Positions 43,210 through 51,652 of a DNA stretch of 64,000 nt are shown piece after piece. Positions within the stretch are counted from its first letter, which is position 1. Each line of letters starts with the position of its first letter. The DNA is taken from assembly GCF_001613085.1 (NCBI RefSeq), contig NZ_BDBR01000045.1, positions 18,368 through 82,367 of the forward strand, read 5' to 3'. The notes below the pieces were generated by a model, which was given only the letters and a program-made list of their open reading frames with translations, searched no databases and was not told the DNA's origin. The stretch comes from Nocardia salmonicida NBRC 13393 (lineage in GTDB: Bacteria; Actinomycetota; Actinomycetes; Mycobacteriales; Mycobacteriaceae). A program made the position numbers and the translations under genes.

Positions 43210-44355
43210 TCACAGGTCGACCGCGGGAGCGGTCGCCTTCGCCGCGAGTCGTCCGGCCGCTATCGCCGCCACCACGATGGTGCACAGCGTCGCCAACATG
43301 ATCGCCGAGCCCTCGCCCGGCACGAGCACCCCCAACTGACTACCGACGGTCACCGCCGCGACCGGCACCCCGATCTGGGCCGCGGCCAGCGTGCCGTAGG
43401 CCACCGGCTGGCCGAGCAGTCGCGCCGCGCAGTGCACGGCAACCGCACCGAAGCCGAGGGCGAGGCCGAGCAGGATGAACCGCGGATGCTCCCCGAACTC
43501 CCGGAGATCGAGCCGAGCGCCGAGCCAGACGAAGAACAGGGGAGCGAGCAGGCCGTCGCTGATCGCGAACACCTGCTTGGCCACCCGCCGTGGTTCGCCG
43601 ACCCCGGCCACCGCCAGGCCGGCAGCGAACCCGCCGAGCATGATCGAGACATGCATCGCGCTCGCCACCCCGCACAGCGCGAACACCAGGACCAGACTCA
43701 CCCGCAGTTCGAGCGTGAACTTCCGGTCCTCGGACACCTCGTGCACCTGACGCTGCGCACCCGTCTTATGTAGGTAGCGCAGGACGAAGAACATCACCAC
43801 CGCGCAGAGCGCGACCGCCACCGCGCCGATCGCGGCTCTGAGGGCGTTCGCCGGATCGATCACCAGCGGCAGCGCGACGATGCACGCGGTGTCGGCGATG
43901 GCCACCTGTGCGGTGAGCGACAGGACCGGCGGCCCGCTCAACCGCATCGAGTCGATGATCGGCAACGCCATCGCCGCCGACGACGACGCCATCAGCACCG
44001 CGTAGACGGCCGCGTGCCCGATGTCGAACGCCTGCGCCACCGCCCAGCCCGCGACCGCCGCGACCACGCCGACCAGCACGGCCCGCGCAGCACCGCTGCC
44101 GAGCGCGGTGCGCACCTGCGGATCACGCACGGGCACGTGGGTCCCCGCGGCGAACATCACCAGCGCGAAACCCATATCGGCGAGGAAGACGAAGATCGGA
44201 TCAGTGGGGTCGAGGATGCCGAAACCGGTGGTGCCGAAGATGATTCCCGCGACCATCTCGCCGAGCAGCACCGGCAGGTACAGCTGCTTGGGCAAAGCCA
44301 GCAGCGGCCCGATCAACCCGAGCGCGACCACCAGCGCCAGGGTCGCGAAGGTCAT
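43210..44355 (-). CDS. Cation:proton antiporter (CPA2/Kef-like), 381 aa
   Basis: About twelve hydrophobic spans. GEMVAGIIFGTTGFGIL and VFLADMGFALVMFAAGTHVP match the N-terminal part of the Na+/H+ exchanger family, and AVYAVLMASSSAAMALPI plus VAIADTACIVALPL the ion-binding helices; the acidic Asp in QVAIADTA is the likely carrier. No TrkA/RCK domain at the C-terminus. ATG 44355 lies inside an ATGA overlap with the ParB-like gene, an unusual tight pairing. Confidence 0.9.
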   Translation of the reverse strand: MTFATLALVVALGLIGPLLALPKQLYLPVLLGEMVAGIIFGTTGFGILDPTDPIFVFLADMGFALVMFAAGTHVPVRDPQVRTALGSGAARAVLVGVVAAVAGWAVAQAFDIGHAAVYAVLMASSSAAMALPIIDSMRLSGPPVLSLTAQVAIADTACIVALPLVIDPANALRAAIGAVAVALCAVVMFFVLRYLHKTGAQRQVHEVSEDRKFTLELRVSLVLVFALCGVASAMHVSIMLGGFAAGLAVAGVGEPRRVAKQVFAISDGLLAPLFFVWLGARLDLREFGEHPRFILLGLALGFGAVAVHCAARLLGQPVAYGTLAAAQIGVPVAAVTVGSQLGVLVPGEGSAIMLATLCTIVVAAIAAGRLAAKATAPAVDL

Positions 44356-44741
44356 GGCATCGCGGCGATCTTGGCCGGTACTTCGATGTTCTCGTCGGCC
44401 CAGTACAGCGCGCACACCCGGTGGTAGCCGTCCGCGATCAGCATCGGCACGTTCCGGCGACAGTCACCGCGCACCAGCAGGATCGGCGAGAGCTTCTTGC
44501 CCTCGGTCACCTTGAGCAGGTCTCTGCGCACATGCGGGTTGTCCGGGGTGAGGGCATTGAGCTGGGAGGCCCGCAGAATGTCCTTCACCTTCTTGACGAT
44601 CACCGGCGCGGCCCTGAGCTCGGCCACGATCGCGTCGACCAGCGCCTTGTCGCCGAGTAGCTCGAGATAGTCGGCGGCAGCCGGATAGTCGTGGTCTTCC
44701 GGGGCGGACTTCCAATGCACCTGCAGGATCGCTTCGGTCAT
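44352..44741 (-). CDS. Hypothetical protein with ParB/Srx-like fold, 129 aa
   Basis: The second half, LSPILLVRGDCRRNVPMLIADGYHRVCALYWADENIEVPAKI, follows the ParB/sulfiredoxin pattern of a strand, a GYHRV-type active loop and a helix. The N-terminal half is helical. Translationally coupled to the antiporter by ATGA overlap. It lacks an HTH, so it is not a partition protein; a nucleotide-binding or phosphotransfer role is possible. The function is unknown. Confidence 0.78.
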   Translation of the reverse strand: MTEAILQVHWKSAPEDHDYPAAADYLELLGDKALVDAIVAELRAAPVIVKKVKDILRASQLNALTPDNPHVRRDLLKVTEGKKLSPILLVRGDCRRNVPMLIADGYHRVCALYWADENIEVPAKIAAMP

Positions 44742-44846
44742 CGACTCATCATCCGCCCCCTCCAACGGGTTTGCCGAGGGGTCGCCACATGTTGTAGATC
44801 GGTTGCGCGATCGGTATCGGGCCGTGGTCGGGGTAGCGATGGACTG

Positions 44847-45374
44847 CTACCAGATGTCGACCCACTGCGGTCGCTGCGGCACATCGAATCCCGCGGCGCG
44901 TCCGCGCACCAGCATCGGCAGCTCGGCGTCCGGCGGAAACCGGTGCGCGAGCCGTTTCGCGGCCGCCCGCCGGAACTCCGCGAACGCGAACTCCTTCGTC
45001 ATCCGGTGTTCGGTTCCGGTCTCGGGATGGGTGAACACCACGTCGATCTTCACCCTGTGTGTGACGAAGATCCGTCCGGCCCGTCGGTGCACGTGGTGAC
45101 CGGATTCGACCACCGTCGCCGCAACGGAGATCGCGGACTTTCTCAGATACGCCCGGCGCGCACGCCACCCCACCGCGAGCACGAACGGCCACGTCACCAG
45201 GCCGAACACCAGACCGATCGGCAGCATCAGCGTCATCGCGACGTCGCTGCCCGACCACTGCGCCAACCGCATCCCCACATGGAGGACGCCGAGGAAATAC
45301 AGCACCGCGCCAACAGCGGATACCGCCCAATACGCCGGCACCACCGGATTGACCGGCGCCGTACTCTTCCCCAC
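44847..45374 (-). CDS. Membrane protein with two helices, at least 175 aa
   Basis: Two membrane spans (VPAYWAVSAVGAVLYFLGVLHVG and LMLPIGLVFGLVTWPFVLAVGW) are followed by a soluble domain with VDVVFTHPETGTEHRMTKEFAFAEF, an SHOCT-less extracytosolic or cytosolic beta-rich part. The minimal start is GTG 45374. The frame stays open to 45530, which would overlap the LysR gene by about 60 bases; codon use in 45375-45470 is mixed, so the N-terminus is uncertain. Family not recognised, resembling DUF3592-like proteins in layout. Confidence 0.6.
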   Translation of the reverse strand: MGKSTAPVNPVVPAYWAVSAVGAVLYFLGVLHVGMRLAQWSGSDVAMTLMLPIGLVFGLVTWPFVLAVGWRARRAYLRKSAISVAATVVESGHHVHRRAGRIFVTHRVKIDVVFTHPETGTEHRMTKEFAFAEFRRAAAKRLAHRFPPDAELPMLVRGRAAGFDVPQRPQWVDIW

Positions 45375-45471
45375 CCTGATTCCGATCTCATCGCGGCGTT
45401 GCCGCAGGCGATGCGCCGTGCGGTCGTCCGCTGAACCGTAGCGTGGCCGCTCCAGCTCAGCGATCCGGCGA

Positions 45472-46413
45472 TCAGGGCTCAGGTGATGTGAGGGTGCGGC
45501 GGATGGCGTCGCGCAGCCAGTGATGGGCACCGTCGGCGGTGTGGCGGGGGTGCCAGGCCATGCCGATGGTCACCGGCGGCAGTGCGAGGGGGATGTCGAG
45601 GAGGTGTAGTCCGAGGGCGGTCGCGTCATCGGTGAGGGGTGACGGGTCGGCGCCGGGTAGCGCGGCGGGGACGAGGCAGACGATATCGCTGCGGGCGGCG
45701 AGGGTCATGGCGGCCAGATGGCTGGGGAGGACGACCCTGACCCGTCGTCGCAGGTTCTGCTCGGCCAGCGCGGCATCGAGTGGTCCGGTGAACCGGCCGC
45801 GTCGGCTGACCGCGACGTGCTCGGCGGCAGCGAATCGCATTGGGGTCAGGGGTTCCTCGGTGAGGTAGTGGCCGGGCCGGACCGCCGCCACCATCCGCAG
45901 GCGAACCAACTCTTCGACCTGGGTCTCAGGATCTATGTGGTCGATGGACCCGATCTCCAGGTCGATCCGGCCGTCGCGAAGCGCGGATCCGGCCTCCAGC
46001 TCCTCGGCCAGGAGCCGGAACGAGACGCCCGGCGCCTCCTGCTCGGCCAGCTGCAGCAGTCGGGGCGCCAGCGCCGCGCCGACCAGGTCGGCGGCTTGCA
46101 GGGTGAAGGTGCTGATCAGACCTGCGGGGTCGACGCCGGTGCCGGGGCTGAGCAGCGCACCCAGGCTGCGCACCACCGCGGCGGCTTCCTCGCGCAGGGC
46201 CTCGGCACGCGGGGTGGGAACCATCCCTTGTCCCGCCCGGACCAGGAGCGGATCGCCGAGGATGCGCCGCAGACGGGCGAGGGTGCGGCTCATCGCGGCG
46301 GGTGAGGTGTGCAGGCGGGCGGCGGCGCGCGTGACGCTGTGCTCGGCCAGCAGGGCGTTCAGCGCGATGGCGAGATTGGCATCGATCACCGGATCGGGGC
46401 TGTTCACCAGCAT
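45472..46413 (-). CDS. LysR-family transcriptional regulator, 313 aa
   Basis: The N-terminal HTH ALNALLAEHSVTRAAARLHTSPAAMSRTLARLRRILGDPLLVRAG lies at about 16-62. The C-terminal periplasmic-binding-like effector domain follows (TFTLQAADLVGAALAPRLLQLA). This order and the DPLLVRAG ending fit the NodD/PcpR-like subgroup. Divergent from an NmrA-like gene with a palindromic AT-rich spacer, the usual LysR arrangement, so that gene and the following darcynin gene are the likely targets. Confidence 0.93.
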   Translation of the reverse strand: MLVNSPDPVIDANLAIALNALLAEHSVTRAAARLHTSPAAMSRTLARLRRILGDPLLVRAGQGMVPTPRAEALREEAAAVVRSLGALLSPGTGVDPAGLISTFTLQAADLVGAALAPRLLQLAEQEAPGVSFRLLAEELEAGSALRDGRIDLEIGSIDHIDPETQVEELVRLRMVAAVRPGHYLTEEPLTPMRFAAAEHVAVSRRGRFTGPLDAALAEQNLRRRVRVVLPSHLAAMTLAARSDIVCLVPAALPGADPSPLTDDATALGLHLLDIPLALPPVTIGMAWHPRHTADGAHHWLRDAIRRTLTSPEP

Positions 46414-46420
46414 TATTCCA

Positions 46421-46446
46421 TTTCAGTCAATAATTCAGTGCTGAAA
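46421..46446. promoter_or_regulatory. Candidate LysR operator between LysR and NmrA-like genes
   Basis: TTTCAG, 14 bases, CTGAAA; an overlapping ATTCAG-TG-CTGAA dyad lies at 46433-46445. The tract is markedly AT-rich in a GC-rich context and covers the divergent promoters. Confidence 0.55.
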
Positions 46447-46517
46447 TTCCCATTGTGGCAATGCGCGGTTCTTCGCAGGATGGCGGGTGTACCGATCCGA
46501 CGAACTGCGAGGCCCTC

Positions 46518-47399
46518 ATGATCGTTATCACCGCTCCTACCGGGAACATCGGCCGCCCACTGCTCGCCCAGCTCATGGAGTCCGATGAGCAGCTGCGGGT
46601 GATCGTGCGTGATCCCGCGCGGCTCCCGGACGTCGCGCACGAACGTATCGAGGTGATCACCGGCTCGCACGGCGACGCCCACGTCCTCGACCGGGCCCTC
46701 GACGGCGCGGATGCCGTCTTCTGGCTCGTTCCCCCGGACGCCTCCCGGTCCCCGCACGACGGCTGGAGCGGCTTCACCCGCCCCGCCGCTGAGGCGCTCG
46801 CCGTCCACGGCGTCGGCCATGTAGTCGGGGTCTCCGCGCTCGGCCGAGGTACCCCGGTCGCCGACCGCGCGGGCCTGGTCACCGCCTCCCTCGCCATGGA
46901 CGACCTCATCGCGGGTTCCGGCGTGGCCTACCGGGCCTTGGCCAACCCGTCCTTCTTCGAGAACCTCGTGGAGGAGGTCGACTCGATCCGCGACAAGGGG
47001 GTGTTCGTCGATGTTGTCGACGCCGACCGCAAAGCCCCGCTCGTCGCCGTCGCCGATATCGCGGCCGTTGCCGCAGGCCTGCTGCTCGACCGTTCGTGGA
47101 CCGGCGCCGCCGAGGTCCCGGTCCTCGGGCCGCACGACCTGTCGCCCGATGACATGGCCCGCATCATGACCCAACAGCTCGGCCGCCCGGTCCGCTACGA
47201 ACGCCAGTCGTTCGACGAACTGCGCACCGAGCTGGTCGGCTATGGCCTCGACGAGGCCTTCGCCCAGGGTGTCGTCGACATGAAGCGGGCCAAAGACCAC
47301 GGCCTCGACGCCGGAGTCACCCGCACCCCGAAAACCGCGTCCCCCACCACCTTCGAGCAGTGGTGCGCCCAGACCCTCGCCCCCGCCGTCCGCGCTTGA
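46518..47399 (+). CDS. NmrA-like NAD(P)-binding protein, 293 aa
   Basis: Atypical extended SDR: IVITAPTGNIGRPLLAQLM is the nucleotide loop (GxxGxxG variant), and ADAVFWLVPPDA, VVGVSALGRGT, YRALANPSFFENL follow the NmrA/QorB-type pattern. The YxxxK catalytic pair is absent, so it may be a redox sensor or a quinone reductase. Start ATG 46518. Followed 29 bp later by the darcynin-like gene and probably controlled by the divergent LysR protein. Confidence 0.9.
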   Translation: MIVITAPTGNIGRPLLAQLMESDEQLRVIVRDPARLPDVAHERIEVITGSHGDAHVLDRALDGADAVFWLVPPDASRSPHDGWSGFTRPAAEALAVHGVGHVVGVSALGRGTPVADRAGLVTASLAMDDLIAGSGVAYRALANPSFFENLVEEVDSIRDKGVFVDVVDADRKAPLVAVADIAAVAAGLLLDRSWTGAAEVPVLGPHDLSPDDMARIMTQQLGRPVRYERQSFDELRTELVGYGLDEAFAQGVVDMKRAKDHGLDAGVTRTPKTASPTTFEQWCAQTLAPAVRA

Positions 47400-47428
47400 G
47401 ACCCACCGACACCTTGGGAGACACCCCG

Positions 47429-47794
47429 ATGCCCGCTCAGAAAACCGAACCACCGGTCACCGCGTTCATGCTCGTCAAGACGACACCCGAATGGCTCGCA
47501 CTGACCGTCCGGGAACGCGTGAACGCCTTCACCACCCAGGTCCTACCCGCTATCGAGGCAAAGACCACCGGCGTACGGTCACGCTTCTACGACACCGAGT
47601 TCTACTCCGCCCGCGTCACCGACGTCTGGGTATGGGAAGCCGATGACCACCACGCCTACCAACTCCTCATCGACGCCCTACGCGAAACCCCGTTCTGGGA
47701 CCGCTATTTCGAGGTCGTCGACCTACTCGTCGGCACCGAAAACGGCTACGCCCGCACCTACGGCCTCGAACCCGTAGCCACCATCACCACCTGA
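47429..47794 (+). CDS. Darcynin-family protein, 121 aa
   Basis: VTAFMLVKTTPEWLALTVRERVNAFTTQVLPAI and RFYDTEFYSARVTDVWVWEADDHHAYQLLIDALRET match the darcynin family, small proteins with a ferredoxin-like (dimeric alpha/beta barrel) look. No biochemical role is established. TGGGAG precedes ATG 47429. Its position behind an NmrA-like reductase and under a LysR regulator hints at catabolism of a small aromatic or quinone compound. Confidence 0.8.
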   Translation: MPAQKTEPPVTAFMLVKTTPEWLALTVRERVNAFTTQVLPAIEAKTTGVRSRFYDTEFYSARVTDVWVWEADDHHAYQLLIDALRETPFWDRYFEVVDLLVGTENGYARTYGLEPVATITT

Positions 47795-47801
47795 GCGTGG
47801 A

Positions 47802-49184
47802 TCAGCCTCTGGCCATATCCACGAACCGGCTGAGGTGCAGCTGGTGGGCGACGGTGATCGTGGCGGTGGGGCCGTTACGGTGTTTGCCGACGATGAGGTC
47901 GGCCTCGCCGCCGCGAGGGTCGTCGCGTTCGATGGCGTCGGGGCGGTGCAACAGGATGACCATATCCGCATCCTGCTCGAGCGAGCCGGACTCGCGAAGG
48001 TCGGAGACCATGGGCCGCTTGTCGGTTCGCTGTTCCGGACCACGGTTCAGCTGCGAGATCGCGATCACCGGAACCTCGAGTTCCTTGGCGAGCAGTTTGA
48101 GGTGTCGCGAGAATTCCGAGACTTCCTGCTGACGCGATTCGACCTTCTTACCCGAGCTCATCAGCTGCAGGTAGTCCACCACAACGAGTTTCAGATCATG
48201 ACGCTGCTTGAGCCGTCGAGCTTTCGCCCGAATCTCCATCATGGTCAAGTTCGGCGAATCGTCGACGAACAACGGCGCCTCACTGATCTCACTCATCCGG
48301 CGAGCCAGCTTGGTCCAGTCGTCATCGCTCATCCGCCCGGACCGCATATCACCGAGCTTGATCTTCGCCTCGGCCGAAAGCAGACGCATCACGATCTCGG
48401 TACGGCTCATTTCGAGCGAGAAAATGACGCTCGCCATGCCGTGCTTGATCGAGCAGCTCCGCATGAAATCCATTCCCAGGGTCGATTTGCCGACGCCAGG
48501 TCTGGCGGCCACAATAATCATCTGACCTGGGTGAAGACCGTTGGTGAGTTCGTCGAGTTCGGTGAAGCCGGTGGGGACGCCGAGGGAGATGCCGCCTCGG
48601 GAGGCGATGGAGTCGATCTCGTCCATGGTGGGCTGGAGGAGTTCTTCCAGCGGGGTGAAGTCCTCGGTGGTGCGGCGTTCGGTGACTTCGTAGATTTCGG
48701 CCTGGGCGCGGTCGACCACCTCGGCGACGTCCTGGCCGTCGGCGCCCGCGTAGCCGAACTGGACGATGCGGGTGCCCGCTTCGACGAGGCGGCGCAGGAT
48801 GGCCTTCTCGGCGACGATCTCGGCGTAGAAGCCGGCGTTGGCCGCGGTGGGGACGGTCTGGGTGAGGGTCACCAGGTAGGGCGGGCCGCCGATGCGCTTG
48901 AGTTCGCCGCGGCGGTCGAGACCCGCGGACACGGTGACGGGGTCGGCGGGTTCGCCGCGGCCGTAGAGGTCGAGGATGGTGTCGTAGACGGCCTGGTGCG
49001 CGGGGCGGTAGAAGTCTCCGGGGCGCAGCACCTCCACCACATCGGCGATGGCGTCCTTGCTCAGCAGCATGCCGCCGAGGACGGACTGCTCAGCGGCCAT
49101 GTCGTGCGGAGGCTGACGGCCGAAGTCCTCGCCGGGCGGCTCAGGCGTGAACTCGGTTTGCGCGCGGTCACCGGTGGTTGTCAC
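47802..49184 (-). CDS. dnaB: Replicative DNA helicase DnaB, 460 aa, intein-free
   Basis: N-terminal primase-interacting domain to about 130, linker, then RecA-like C-terminal domain with Walker A ARPGVGKST at 227-235, Walker B LKLVVVDYLQLM, arginine finger region and DnaB motif 4 (SDLRESGSLEQDADMVILLHR). Hexameric 5'-3' helicase at the fork. Many mycobacterial dnaB genes carry inteins near the P-loop or in the C-terminal motif; here both sites are uninterrupted. It is the last gene of the rpsF-type locus but is split from rplI by a 583-bp gap. Confidence 0.97.
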   Translation of the reverse strand: MTTTGDRAQTEFTPEPPGEDFGRQPPHDMAAEQSVLGGMLLSKDAIADVVEVLRPGDFYRPAHQAVYDTILDLYGRGEPADPVTVSAGLDRRGELKRIGGPPYLVTLTQTVPTAANAGFYAEIVAEKAILRRLVEAGTRIVQFGYAGADGQDVAEVVDRAQAEIYEVTERRTTEDFTPLEELLQPTMDEIDSIASRGGISLGVPTGFTELDELTNGLHPGQMIIVAARPGVGKSTLGMDFMRSCSIKHGMASVIFSLEMSRTEIVMRLLSAEAKIKLGDMRSGRMSDDDWTKLARRMSEISEAPLFVDDSPNLTMMEIRAKARRLKQRHDLKLVVVDYLQLMSSGKKVESRQQEVSEFSRHLKLLAKELEVPVIAISQLNRGPEQRTDKRPMVSDLRESGSLEQDADMVILLHRPDAIERDDPRGGEADLIVGKHRNGPTATITVAHQLHLSRFVDMARG

Positions 49185-49695
49185 CAGGGGAGTCCTCTCT
49201 GCCCGCAGAACCGGGGGTTACACATCGATGTACTCGTTGTACTCCCGGACACCGACACGGATGTCAGCAATCGGTTGCCTGCGTGATTCCGGGGGCCGCA
49301 AGCGGGGCAATGCGACGAACCTAGGCGACGTTTTCGGGACTCGCCAACCCGACATGTGCACACAACTGTGGATAACTTGGGGGTAGTTCACCCGTTGTTG
49401 TGCAGCGCCTGTGGAAAACATGGGGAAAACCCAGGTCAATACGGTAAAACGCCCTGCTAGGCCCCGGTTTGTCCAACCTGGGCCCTGTGGATGAAAGAAG
49501 TTCCGGCGTGTCGGTAAAGGTGAACAGCCGGGCGTGTTGGGTAAACAGCGATGGTGCAGGCTATGACGGGAGTCACAAATCTGCCGGTCGGTTTCCGCAG
49601 TCATCCACAGGGTGAATAACCGGAGGTCACGCAGTTACCGACCGTGAGCCGCGCAACACGGCTCGCATCGGCCGTAACGTCGGCTACTGATCAGT
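49185..49695. other. Non-coding region between rplI and dnaB with DnaA-box-like 9-mers
   Basis: No gene with proper codon bias or start is visible. Four 9-mers resembling DnaA boxes occur: TGTGGATAA at 49367, an exact match to the complement of TTATCCACA, TGTGGAAAA at 49410, TGTGGATGA at 49486 and TCATCCACA at 49601. Two related segments at 49508-49525 and 49538-49551 share GGTAAAGGTGAACAGC/GGTAAACAGC-like sequence. The region must hold the dnaB promoter. Confidence 0.6.
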
Positions 49696-49698
49696 TAT

Positions 49699-49760
49699 CG
49701 AAAAAATAGCCTGAAAAAGGCAAGCAGAAACCACCCCTATGCACGCACAGGGGTGGTTTC
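49699..49760 (-). terminator. Tandem terminator after rplI
   Basis: The first hairpin (49727-49760) has a perfect 12-bp stem, GAAACCACCCCT and its complement. The second, read on the minus strand, is GCCT-TTTTC-AGGC followed by TATTTTTT, a textbook U-tract. Confidence 0.9.
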
Positions 49761-49768
49761 CAGCGAAC

Positions 49769-50221
49769 TCAGTTCGCAGCAACCTCGAGGTTGAACTTCG
49801 CAACCACATCGGGGTGCAGGTGCACCACGATGCCGTGCTTACCGGTCGCCTTGATGTGCGACTTCGGCAGCTCGATGCTGCGCTTGTCGACCACGGGGCC
49901 ACCAGCGGCCTTGATGGCCGAAGCCACGTCGGTGGTGGTGACCGAACCGAACAGCTTGCCGCTGTCGGCGGTCTTCACGGCCAGCGAAACCGCGGCGAGG
50001 CCCTCGATGGCCTGCTTCAGCTCGTTGGCGTGATCCAGGTCGCGCACCTTGCGGGCGTCCTGGGCGCGACGGATTCCGTCGACCTGCTTCTGGGCGCCAC
50101 GGGTGGCCTGGATGGCCAGACCGCGGGGCAGCAGGAAGTTACGGCCGTAGCCGTCCTTGACCTCGACAAGGTCGCCGGGGGCGCCGAGGTTGTCGACATC
50201 AGCGGTGAGGATGAGCTTCAT
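49769..50221 (-). CDS. rplI: 50S ribosomal protein L9, 150 aa
   Basis: MKLILTADVDNLGAPGDLVEVKDGYGRNFLLPRGLAI is the N-terminal RNA-binding domain with the conserved G-x-x-G-D-x-V-x-V-K-x-G-Y-x-R-N pattern. A helix and a C-terminal domain (KLFGSVTTTDVASAI) complete L9. It lies 17 bp after rpsR and is followed by a strong terminator, so it ends the rpsF-ssb-rpsR-rplI transcript. Confidence 0.97.
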   Translation of the reverse strand: MKLILTADVDNLGAPGDLVEVKDGYGRNFLLPRGLAIQATRGAQKQVDGIRRAQDARKVRDLDHANELKQAIEGLAAVSLAVKTADSGKLFGSVTTTDVASAIKAAGGPVVDKRSIELPKSHIKATGKHGIVVHLHPDVVAKFNLEVAAN

Positions 50222-50238
50222 CTGTGTGACTCCCTTTC

Positions 50239-50490
50239 TCAGCGAGCGGTCGACACGTAAGGAAGCAGAGCCACCTCACGCGAGTTCTTGACGGCGACAG
50301 CGATGTCACGCTGGTGCTGCACGCAGTTGCCGGTGACGCGGCGAGCGCGGATCTTGCCGCGATCGCTGACGTACTTACGCAGCAGCGTGGTGTCCTTGTA
50401 ATCGATATTGACGATTCCGGACTTTGCTTCCTTGCAGAAAGCGCAGGCCTTCTTCTTCAGTACCTTTTCGCGCGCGGGCGCTTTAGGCAT
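50239..50490 (-). CDS. rpsR: 30S ribosomal protein S18, zinc-binding (C+) form, 83 aa
   Basis: The sequence CAFCKEAKSG, then GNCVQHQR retains the cysteine/histidine set of a zinc-ribbon S18 (C+ form), whereas zinc-free paralogues lack it. In mycobacteria the C+ gene sits in this operon and a C- copy elsewhere is induced by zinc limitation. No C- copy is in the window. Gene order ssb-rpsR-rplI supports the call. Confidence 0.96.
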   Translation of the reverse strand: MPKAPAREKVLKKKACAFCKEAKSGIVNIDYKDTTLLRKYVSDRGKIRARRVTGNCVQHQRDIAVAVKNSREVALLPYVSTAR

Positions 50491-50523
50491 GGTTTTTCTC
50501 TCCGTACTATGAGTGCCGTTCGA

Positions 50524-51099
50524 TCAGAACGGCGGTTCGTCATCCATGCGGCCGCCGCCCCCGAAGGAGCCGGCCGCGGGCGCGCTACCCCACGGATCGT
50601 CTTCGCCACCGGCATTGCTGCCGCCGGCCGGACGTCCGCCGCCATTGTTGGCGTTGTAGCCGCCTGCGCTAGATCCACCACCGGCATTGCCGGAACCACC
50701 ACCACTGAAGCCGCCACCGCCGCCTCCGCCACCGCGACCGGCCTTGGAGACCTTCGCAGTCGCGTAACGCAGCGAGGGACCGACTTCGTCGACCTCGAGC
50801 TCGACCACAGTGCGCTTCTCACCCTCGCGGGTTTCGTAGGAGCGCTGCTTGAGCCGACCGCTCACGATGACGCGAGCGCCTCGGGTCAGACTTTCGGCGA
50901 CGTTCTCCGCTGCTTCACGCCAGATATTGCAGCGCAGGAACAGAGCCTCGCCGTCTTTCCATTCGTTCGAATTGCGATCGAACACACGGGGAGTCGACGC
51001 GACGGTGAAATTTGCCACCGCTGCGCCTGCGGGCGTGAAACGAAGCTCCGGGTCTGCCGTCAAGTTTCCGATGACGGTAATGACCGTGTCGCCTGCCAT
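50524..51099 (-). CDS. ssb: Single-stranded DNA-binding protein Ssb, 191 aa
   Basis: The OB fold (VITVIGNLTADPELRFTPAGAAVANFTVAST, RCNIWREAAENVAESLTRGARVIVSGRL) covers 1-115. A long Gly-rich linker follows, then the acidic tip DDEPPF that recruits partner proteins. ATG 51099 rather than the upstream ATG at 51132, because homologues start MAGDT. A paralogous SsbB would be shorter; this is the essential SsbA form in the rpsF operon. Confidence 0.96.
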   Translation of the reverse strand: MAGDTVITVIGNLTADPELRFTPAGAAVANFTVASTPRVFDRNSNEWKDGEALFLRCNIWREAAENVAESLTRGARVIVSGRLKQRSYETREGEKRTVVELEVDEVGPSLRYATAKVSKAGRGGGGGGGGFSGGGSGNAGGGSSAGGYNANNGGGRPAGGSNAGGEDDPWGSAPAAGSFGGGGRMDDEPPF

Positions 51100-51194
51100 G
51101 GGGGTTCCTCCTGCTCGGGGTGCAGTCCGCATCTCGGGGATTTGCGCTCGAGCCTAAAGCTAGGCTCTGACATCAAATTCGAGAAGGGTGCGGA

Positions 51195-51482
51195 CTACTT
51201 GTCGTTGCGCAGAACCTTGGTGCGCAGCACCGTCTCGTTCAGGCCCAGCTGGCGGTCGAGTTCGCTCACGGTGGCCGGGGTCGCGGTCAGGTTGACGATC
51301 GCGTAAATGCCTTCGGCCTGCTTGGCGATTTCGTAGGCGAGCCGGCGGCGGCCCCAGATGTCGACCTTGTCGACGTTGCCGCCCTCGGTCTTGACGACCG
51401 TGAGCAGGGTATCCAGGGACTGCCCGACGATGCGCTCGTCCAGGCTCGGGTCGAGGATGACCATTACTTCATATTGACGCAC
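51195..51482 (-). CDS. rpsF: 30S ribosomal protein S6, 95 aa
   Basis: RQYEVMVILDPSLDERIVGQSLDTL and GRRRLAYEIAKQAEGIYAIVNL are S6 signatures. GTG start at 51482 with a near-consensus AGGAGGTGAT site 6-8 bases upstream. First gene of the operon; S6 pairs with S18 (rpsR) in the ribosome, and that complex represses its own mRNA in several bacteria. A hairpin lies in the leader. Confidence 0.96.
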   Translation of the reverse strand: MRQYEVMVILDPSLDERIVGQSLDTLLTVVKTEGGNVDKVDIWGRRRLAYEIAKQAEGIYAIVNLTATPATVSELDRQLGLNETVLRTKVLRNDK

Positions 51483-51513
51483 GGACCAATCACCTCCTGT
51501 GGACTAGGAAACG

Positions 51514-51532
51514 GCCATGGACTCTCCATGGC
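51514..51532 (-). promoter_or_regulatory. Leader hairpin of the rpsF operon
   Basis: A GCCATGG/CCATGGC stem with loop AGAGT (minus strand), followed by CCG-containing sequence, 32 bases upstream of the rpsF start. It might be part of an S6:S18 autoregulatory element; the full consensus was not confirmed. Confidence 0.4.
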
Positions 51533-51652
51533 AGGAGGGTTCGTTGCGTCAGCAACCCGCCAAGGCTACATGAGCGGGTAGTTACCAGCGAAATCGATGC
51601 CCGCCGCGGGTGTACCCCGGCGATCGCGGCGTCGCCGCATAATGTGGTCGCC

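Noticed and set aside
47802..49184. Intein in DnaB
   Set aside because: Both common insertion points are contiguous coding sequence and total length is normal.
49218..49604. Possible 128-residue protein upstream of dnaB
   Set aside because: No ribosome-binding site, atypical composition, and it runs through the DnaA-box-like cluster.
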